Shown in pieces: positions 5,684 through 9,888 of a stretch of DNA of 9,888 nucleotides. The DNA comes from JBBSIG01 sp038232215 (lineage in GTDB: Bacteria > Actinomycetota > Thermoleophilia > Gaiellales > Gaiellaceae). Numbering within the stretch: position 1 is the stretch's first letter; every line of letters begins with the position of its first letter. Both the position numbers and the translations under genes were made by a program. The stretch spans positions 1 to 9,888 of the forward strand of contig JBBSIG010000088.1 in assembly GCA_038232215.1 (NCBI GenBank), given 5' to 3'. The notes below the pieces were generated by a model. The model had not been told where the DNA came from and searched no databases. It saw only the letters and a list, made by a program, of their open reading frames with translations.

Positions 5684-6700
5684 ATGGCCGCTCACGACGC
5701 ATTCGTCGCGCGGCGCGCTCGCTTCGACTCCGAGGCTCCCGACCTCCTGGCGCCCGGGCTCCGGGCGGTGTTCTGCGGCATCAACCCCGGCCACGTCTCA
5801 GCGGCCGCGGGCCTCCACTTCGCGAATCCGCGGAACGACTTCTGGCGGCTCCTGTACGAGGCCGGCTTCACGCCCCGCCTGCTCGCTCCGGCCGAAGGCG
5901 ACGAGCTCCTCCGCCTCGGTTTCGGGATCACGAACGCGGCCGCCCGAACGACCAGGGGCTCGAGCGACCTGCGACGTACCGACTTCGCGGGCTCCGCGGC
6001 GCGCCTCGAGCGGGTCGCAGCCGAGCTCCGCCCCGGGGCGATCGCCTTCGTCGGCAAGGAGGCCTACCGGGGTGTCTTCGGCGAGCGACCCGAGCTCGGG
6101 GTGCAGGCGCGTCGCCTCGCGGACAGCTGGCTGTTCGTGCTCCCCTCCACCTCCCCGGCCAACGCCGCCGTGCCCTACGACGAGCGGCTGCGCTGGTTCA
6201 GGGCCCTCGCGACGCACCTCGAGACGCCGCGCCTCCGTGTCGCGGCGCGGGCGATCGTGCTCGACCGCGCGGACAGGGTGCTGCTCGTGCGCTTTCGCAA
6301 CCCGCAGAGCGGCGTCACCTTCTGGGCTACGCCCGGAGGCGCGCTCGAGGCGGGGGAGACCTACGAGCAGGCGGTCCGGCGCGAGCTCGCCGAGGAGGCG
6401 GGCATCACGAGCTTCGAGCTCGGCCCCTGGGTGTGGGAGCGGGAGCACGTCTTCGAGTGGCTCGGCGCGCTCCTCCGGCAGCACGAGCGCTTCTTCGTCG
6501 TGCGCGTCAACTCGCCGGAGGTGCGCCCGGGGCTCAGCGAGGAGCTCTTGCGGGCGGAGGGGTTGGACGGCTCGCGCTGGTGGACGGTCGACGAGATCGG
6601 GCGGTCCGACGAGAACTTCGCCCCGCGCGCCCTCGCCTCGCTGCTTCGCGCCTTCGCCGAGGAGGGCCCACCACCCCGGCCGATCCACGCCGGTCCGTAG
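5684..6700 (+). CDS. Fusion: Mug-type G/T(U) mismatch DNA glycosylase + NUDIX hydrolase
   Basis: Single 338-aa reading frame with two enzyme domains. Residues about 20-180 are a mismatch-specific (Mug/TDG family) DNA glycosylase. FCGINPG (30-36) holds the catalytic Asn34, HFANPRNDFWRLLYEAGF (45-62) closely follows E. coli Mug, and LPSTSPAN (153-160) is the second, minor-groove motif in a TDG-like form. Residues about 184-325 are a NUDIX hydrolase whose box is a perfect match to Gx5Ex7REUxEExGU from G219 to I241. The glycosylase removes U or T opposite G in DNA; the NUDIX part should hydrolyse a nucleoside diphosphate-linked compound, perhaps a damaged dNTP, but its substrate is not evident. 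The linker is only a few residues. The ATG at 5684 gives the expected N-terminus; there is no frameshift or internal stop. It diverges from the OsmC-like gene and is followed by a strong GC hairpin. Confidence 0.88.
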   Translation: MAAHDAFVARRARFDSEAPDLLAPGLRAVFCGINPGHVSAAAGLHFANPRNDFWRLLYEAGFTPRLLAPAEGDELLRLGFGITNAAARTTRGSSDLRRTDFAGSAARLERVAAELRPGAIAFVGKEAYRGVFGERPELGVQARRLADSWLFVLPSTSPANAAVPYDERLRWFRALATHLETPRLRVAARAIVLDRADRVLLVRFRNPQSGVTFWATPGGALEAGETYEQAVRRELAEEAGITSFELGPWVWEREHVFEWLGALLRQHERFFVVRVNSPEVRPGLSEELLRAEGLDGSRWWTVDEIGRSDENFAPRALASLLRAFAEEGPPPRPIHAGP

Positions 6701-6720
6701 CGCGGACATGTCTCTTCGGT

Positions 6721-6748
6721 GAGGGGGCCGGGGGCCTGCGGCCCCCTC
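6721..6748. terminator. Strong GC hairpin, likely bidirectional terminator
   Basis: GAGGGGGCC (6721-6729) pairs perfectly with GGCCCCCTC (6740-6748). Alternatively, the tandem copy GGGGGCC at 6730-6736 pairs with GGCCCCC (6740-6746) around a TGC loop. It lies 20 bp past the stop of the Mug-NUDIX gene, in the convergent gap before nadE. No T-run follows on either strand, as is common for terminators in very GC-rich genomes. The 7-bp motif GGGGGCC occurs twice in direct tandem, hence two competing folds. Confidence 0.6.
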
Positions 6749-6788
6749 CCTGCGCGACACGCTAACGCTTACGGCGTCACGTGTCCGT

Positions 6789-6805
6789 GCCGGCTTTGCG
6801 CCGGT
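6789..6805 (-). terminator. Hairpin just after nadE stop
   Basis: CCGGC (6790-6794) and GCCGG (6800-6804) form a 5-bp stem with a 5-nt loop, extendable by a G-T pair at 6789/6805. On the minus strand it begins directly after the nadE stop codon. It has no T-tract, so termination is possible rather than certain. Together with the larger hairpin at 6721-6748 it fills most of the 105-bp convergent gap; nothing gene-like is visible there. Confidence 0.4.
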
Positions 6806-8524
6806 TCAGCCGCGCCAGCGGTTCGTGATCGGCGTGCGCCGATCACGACCGAACGCCTTCGGGGTCAGGCGCGCGCCTGGCGGAGCCTGCCGGCGCTTGT
6901 ACTCCGCGCGGTCGATGAGGGCCAGGGCGCGCTCGACGACGTCGGCGTCGAAGCCGTCGGCGGCGAGCTCCTCGCGCGAGCGATCGAGCTCGACGTAGGC
7001 CTCGAGCACGGCGTCGAGCGCCGGGTAGGGCGGCAGCGAGTCCTCGTCGAGCTGCTCGTCGCGGAGCTCCGCGCTCGGGGCTCGCTCGACGATCGACCGG
7101 GGAATCGGCTCGCGGGCGCTCCGCTCGTTCAGGTGGCGGGCGAGCCGGAAGACGTCCGTCTTGAAGACGTCCTTCAACAGAGCGAAGCCGCCTGCCATGT
7201 CGCCGTAGAGCGTCGCGTACCCGACGGAGAGCTCGGACTTGTTGCCGGTCGCGACGACGAGCCAGCCGAACTTGTTCGAGAGCGCCATCAGCAGGACCCC
7301 GCGGATGCGGGCCTGCACGTTCTCCTCCGCGAGGTCGGGCTCGCGCTCGGCGAAGGGCCCGGCGAGCGCCGCGCCGAACGCCTCCACCATCGGCTCGATC
7401 GGCAACTCGAGGAAGGGGGCGCCGAGGCTCTCCGCGAGCCGGCGCGCGTCGCCCCGCGTCGCCTCGGACGAGAAGCGCGAAGGCATCGACACGCAGTGGA
7501 CGCGCTCGGCTCCGAGCGCCTCGACGGCGAGAGCAGCGGTCAACGCGGAGTCGATCCCCCCCGACACGCCGACGACGACCTCGCGGAAGCCGTTCTTGTC
7601 GACGTAATCGCACAGAGCGAGCTCGAGGGCACGGCGCATCTGCTCGAGCTCGTCCAGCGGTTCGGCGATCGACCGCGCGAGGGGGCCGCCGGTCTGCGCC
7701 CTCGGGGCGCCCACGTGGACCACTTCCACCGCGGGCACTCCGCCTCGCTCTCGCTCGAGCGCCCGGCGGCGGACGTCGCGCAGCCGGCGGCCGATCGCCG
7801 CGCTCGGCTCCACGTCGGCGACCAGAAGCGCTTCCTCGAAGCCCGGCGCGCGCGCCACGACCTCGCCCTCGTCGTCCAGCACGACGGAGTGGCCGTCGAA
7901 GATGAGCTCGTCCTGGCCGCCGACCGTGTTGCAGAAGGCGATGAAGCAGGCGTTGTCGCGCGCACGGGTCACGAGCATCTCCTCCCGCTCGCGATCCCGT
8001 CCGACGTGGAAGGGGGAGGCCGACAGGTTCGTGATCAGAACCGCTCCGGCGAGCGCGAGGTCGGTTGCCGGCGGTCCCGGCTGCCACAGGTCCTCGCAGA
8101 CGGTGGGCCCGATCAGGGTGTCGCCGTGCTCGAGCAGGACGAGCGCGCGTCCGGGCGCGAAGTAGCGATCCTCGTCGAAGACACCGTAGTTCGGGAGGAA
8201 GCGCTTCCGGTAGAGCGCGCGCACCTCGCCGTCGGCGCACACCGCGCAGGCGTTGTAGAGGTCGCGGTCGAAGTGGGGAGCCCCCACGAGGGCGCAGATC
8301 CCGCGACAGGCACGCGCGATCTCCTCGAGCGAGCGCTGCGCCGCCCGGATGAAACCGGGCCGGAGCAGGAGGTCCTCGGGCGGATACCCGGTCACCGCGA
8401 GCTCGGGGAAGAGGACGAGGTCGGCGCCGGCCGACTTCGCCTGGGCGAGCCAGGCGAGGATACGGGCCCGGTTGCCGTCGAGGTCGCCGACGACGGGGTT
8501 GATCTGCGCTAGAGCGATCCGCAC
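6806..8524 (-). CDS. nadE: Glutamine-dependent NAD+ synthetase
   Basis: Two-domain NAD+ synthetase (572 aa) that amidates nicotinate adenine dinucleotide to NAD using ATP and ammonia from glutamine, the last step of NAD biosynthesis. The N-terminal nitrilase-type glutaminase domain has the E-K-C triad: E41 in FPELAVTGYPPEDLL, K107 in YRKRFLPNYGVFDE and C143 in VCEDLW. The C-terminal synthetase domain starts near 290; its ATP-pyrophosphatase loop is SGGIDSA (321-327), followed by ATGNKSELSVGY and FKTDVFRLA, both conserved in NadE. The start is GTG at 8524, with the Shine-Dalgarno GAGAGG 8 nt upstream, 23 nt after the stop of the upstream SDR gene, so the three minus-strand genes are probably one operon. 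The Shine-Dalgarno overlaps a small inverted repeat. The length, domains and catalytic residues all appear intact. Confidence 0.96.
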   Translation of the reverse strand: MRIALAQINPVVGDLDGNRARILAWLAQAKSAGADLVLFPELAVTGYPPEDLLLRPGFIRAAQRSLEEIARACRGICALVGAPHFDRDLYNACAVCADGEVRALYRKRFLPNYGVFDEDRYFAPGRALVLLEHGDTLIGPTVCEDLWQPGPPATDLALAGAVLITNLSASPFHVGRDREREEMLVTRARDNACFIAFCNTVGGQDELIFDGHSVVLDDEGEVVARAPGFEEALLVADVEPSAAIGRRLRDVRRRALERERGGVPAVEVVHVGAPRAQTGGPLARSIAEPLDELEQMRRALELALCDYVDKNGFREVVVGVSGGIDSALTAALAVEALGAERVHCVSMPSRFSSEATRGDARRLAESLGAPFLELPIEPMVEAFGAALAGPFAEREPDLAEENVQARIRGVLLMALSNKFGWLVVATGNKSELSVGYATLYGDMAGGFALLKDVFKTDVFRLARHLNERSAREPIPRSIVERAPSAELRDEQLDEDSLPPYPALDAVLEAYVELDRSREELAADGFDADVVERALALIDRAEYKRRQAPPGARLTPKAFGRDRRTPITNRWRG

Positions 8525-8530
8525 GGTTTA

Positions 8531-8543
8531 CGCCTCTCAGGCG
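8531..8543 (-). promoter_or_regulatory. Inverted repeat covering the nadE ribosome binding site
   Basis: CGCCT (8531-8535) and AGGCG (8539-8543) form a 5-bp stem with a 3-nt loop in the 23-nt gap between the SDR gene and nadE. On the mRNA the Shine-Dalgarno GAGAGG (8538-8533) spans the loop and 3' arm, so folding would partly hide it. This could tune translation or couple it to ribosomes finishing the SDR gene. The gap is far too short for a riboswitch. Confidence 0.3.
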
Positions 8544-8547
8544 AAAA

Positions 8548-9237
8548 CTACATCGACTGGGCGGTCGGCCGCACGAGGATCTCGTTCACGTCGACGTGAC
8601 GCGGCTGCGACACGGCGTAGAGCACGGCCCGCGCGACGTCGTCGTCCTCGAGCGCGTCCGCGACCGGCTCGTCGAAGAAGGGCGTGTCCACCATCCCGGG
8701 CTCGACGAGGGTGACGCGGACACCGGTGCCGTTCAGCTCGAGCCGGAGCGCCTCGCCCATCGCCGTGACCGCGAACTTCGTGCAGGAGTAGAGCGAGCCG
8801 GCGATCGGCCTGCGCCCCGCCACCGAGCTCGTCAGGAGGACGTGGCCCCGCGACTCCTTCAGGCTCGGCAGAGTCGCGCGCACGGTGAGAGCGGCCCCGA
8901 GCACGTTCGTCAGCACCAGCGAGCGCCACTCCTCCGGGGTGCTCTCGAGGAAGCCGCGCTTGACTCCGAAACCCGCGTTCGCGAAGGCGACGTCGAGCTG
9001 GCCGAAGCGCGCGAGCGCCTCGTCGACGGCGGCCTGCTGGTCGCTCCACTCGGCCACGTCGCAGCGCACGGCGAGCGCGCGCTCGGGCCCTCCGAGCTCC
9101 TCGGCGAGCGCCTCGAGGCGCTCCGTCGACCGCGCGGCGAGGACGACGCGGAAGCCGGCCTCGGCTGCTCGTCTCGCCGTCGCGGCGCCGATACCGCTCG
9201 ATGCACCGGTGATCAGGAAGACTCGATCGGTGTCCAC
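8548..9237 (-). CDS. SDR family NAD(P)-dependent oxidoreductase (YdfG-like)
   Basis: Classical short-chain dehydrogenase/reductase (229 aa). The Rossmann dinucleotide motif TGASSGIG is at 10-17; R36 in LAARSTERL at the end of strand 2 favours NADP(H). CDV (59-61) contacts adenine, NAG is at 87-89, N111 is the structural Asn, and the catalytic set is S137/S138, Y150 and K154 (YSCTK). The ending HVDVNEILVRPTAQSM resembles YdfG-type 3-hydroxy acid or serine dehydrogenases, where this tail closes the substrate pocket. The specific substrate is not known. The GTG start at 9237 is one base after the TGA of the upstream SDR gene (TGACGTG), so translation is likely coupled. It is followed by nadE, making a redox/NAD operon. 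It is not a recent duplicate of its SDR neighbour; the two differ clearly. Confidence 0.92.
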   Translation of the reverse strand: MDTDRVFLITGASSGIGAATARRAAEAGFRVVLAARSTERLEALAEELGGPERALAVRCDVAEWSDQQAAVDEALARFGQLDVAFANAGFGVKRGFLESTPEEWRSLVLTNVLGAALTVRATLPSLKESRGHVLLTSSVAGRRPIAGSLYSCTKFAVTAMGEALRLELNGTGVRVTLVEPGMVDTPFFDEPVADALEDDDVARAVLYAVSQPRHVDVNEILVRPTAQSM

Positions 9238-9238
9238 G

Positions 9239-9888
9239 TCAGCCGGCTCGCCGGAGCCGTAGGGCGTTCAGGTCGTCGCGGCGGATCTCGTCCACGCGGG
9301 CGATCAGATCCTCGACGTCGTCGTGCTCGGCATGGATGTAGCGACCGGCGAGCGCGTCCGCGCGGCCCGACGCGAGCACGCGGACGAGCCTGGGTGCGAG
9401 CTCGGGCGGCGTCCACGGGGCGTCGTCGTCGAAGCCGGCGGTCAGGTCCGTCCTGACGAGGCCGGGGCTGATCGTGAAGACCGGGATGCCGTAGGGGCGG
9501 AGCGACTCCGCGAGGTTCTCGCCGAACCGTCCGAGCGCGGCCTTGCTGGGGCCGTAGCTCGTGTCGGGCGAGCCCGGCAGGTACGACGACCCGCTGCCCG
9601 TGTTGACGATGCGGCCGCGGCCACGCGCCACCATGCCGGGTAGGACGGCACGGGCGCAGAGATACGCCCCTCGAACGTTGATCTCGAAGGTGCGCCACCA
9701 GTCGGCCGGATCCTGCTCCCAGATCGGCTCCGGCGGTCCCACCACGCCGGCGTTGTTCACGAGCAGGTCGATCGGGCCGAGCTCGCGCTCGACGCGCTCG
9801 ACCGTCTGCTCCACGGAGGCGCGGTCGGACACGTCGAGCGGGAGTGCCAGTCCGCCGACGCGCTTCGCGGTCTCCTCCACCTGCGCGG
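9239..9888 (-). CDS. SDR family oxidoreductase (N-terminus outside window)
   Basis: The C-terminal 216 residues or so of a classical SDR; the frame is open at the right edge, and the valine codon at 9880 is internal. Visible motifs are LPLDVSDRASV (adenine-binding Asp), VNNAGVV (NNAG motif), the structural Asn in FEINVRGAYLCARAVLP, and the catalytic serine region NTGSGSSYLPGSPDTSYGPSK with Tyr and Lys four apart. SPGLVRTDL matches the usual post-catalytic PG motif. The glycine-rich cofactor motif lies beyond the edge, so NAD versus NADP preference cannot be judged. The substrate is unknown. It is first of the visible SDR-SDR-nadE series, and its TGA is one base before the next gene's GTG. The annotation of Tyr/Ser is by motif, without numbering of the full protein. 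Confidence 0.9.
   Translation of the reverse strand, partial: AQVEETAKRVGGLALPLDVSDRASVEQTVERVERELGPIDLLVNNAGVVGPPEPIWEQDPADWWRTFEINVRGAYLCARAVLPGMVARGRGRIVNTGSGSSYLPGSPDTSYGPSKAALGRFGENLAESLRPYGIPVFTISPGLVRTDLTAGFDDDAPWTPPELAPRLVRVLASGRADALAGRYIHAEHDDVEDLIARVDEIRRDDLNALRLRRAG

Noticed and set aside
5658..5702. OsmC-like start at 5702
   Set aside because: It adds 15 residues not typical of the family, overlaps the divergent Mug-NUDIX start, and the ATG at 5657 has a well-placed -10 box.
5268..6722. Plus-strand 484-codon frame spanning the OsmC-like and Mug-NUDIX genes
   Set aside because: It crosses two real genes on different strands; Ser/Arg-rich composition marks it as a shadow frame.
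6719..8512. Plus-strand open frame of 597 codons opposite nadE
   Set aside because: It is the mirror of nadE, an unmistakable full-length gene. The product is low-complexity Arg/Glu/Val/Ala sequence with no recognisable domain.
8525..8547. NAD+ riboswitch upstream of nadE
   Set aside because: Only 23 nt separate the upstream stop from the nadE start, too short for any riboswitch; only a 5-bp hairpin is present.
1..9888. CRISPR array, transposon ends, tRNA or rRNA genes, toxin-antitoxin or defence cluster
   Set aside because: No regularly spaced repeats, transposase motifs, tRNA-like cloverleaf or known defence domains were seen on either strand.

Overview
This window is very GC-rich, densely coded DNA with strong third-position G/C bias, frequent GTG starts and almost no intergenic space. 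The best guess is an actinobacterial chromosome, possibly a deep-branching class such as Thermoleophilia. The basis is a DUF3052 gene, a mostly actinobacterial family, together with several genes whose start codon lies 6-7 nt after a TAnnnT hexamer, the arrangement expected of leaderless transcripts. This placement is inference; the window holds no rRNA, tRNA or other phylogenetic marker. I see no phage, transposon, CRISPR or toxin-antitoxin signature.

Layout. Positions 2-553 (+) hold the C-terminal end of an acetyl-CoA synthetase. Convergent to it is a complete M16 zinc peptidase (585-1853, -). A stand-alone sugar-isomerase (SIS) protein (1874-2737, +) diverges from the peptidase. Its last 10 bp overlap the end of a minus-strand pair, DUF3052 then GNAT acetyltransferase (3671 to 2728), joined by a TGATG stop/start overlap. 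Upstream on the same strand is a cysteine-desulfurase-like aminotransferase that lacks the desulfurase cysteine (3756-4916, -). It diverges from a ClpS adaptor gene (4947-5243, +), which ends 3 bp from a convergent OsmC-like gene (5247-5657, -). That gene diverges from a fusion of a Mug-type mismatch DNA glycosylase and a NUDIX hydrolase (5684-6700, +). A 105-bp convergent gap with two strong GC hairpins follows. The rest of the window is a minus-strand run: SDR oxidoreductase (partial, entering from the right edge), a second SDR, then glutamine-dependent NAD+ synthetase nadE (8524 to 6806).

How the genes relate. Most are housekeeping or stress-related singletons: acetate activation, proteolysis, N-end-rule adaptor, peroxide detoxification, DNA or nucleotide repair, and NAD synthesis. 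The clearest operons are DUF3052-GNAT and SDR-SDR-nadE; the latter places two NAD(P)-dependent dehydrogenases with the enzyme that completes NAD. Three divergent pairs (M16/SIS, aminotransferase/clpS, OsmC/Mug-NUDIX) have only 20-30 bp between start codons, so their core promoters must be back-to-back or overlapping.

I found no convincing new multi-gene system. The items most worth following up are the Mug-NUDIX fusion, the overlapping divergent leaderless promoters, the coupling of DUF3052 to a GNAT, and the Cys-to-Tyr change in the desulfurase-like enzyme.
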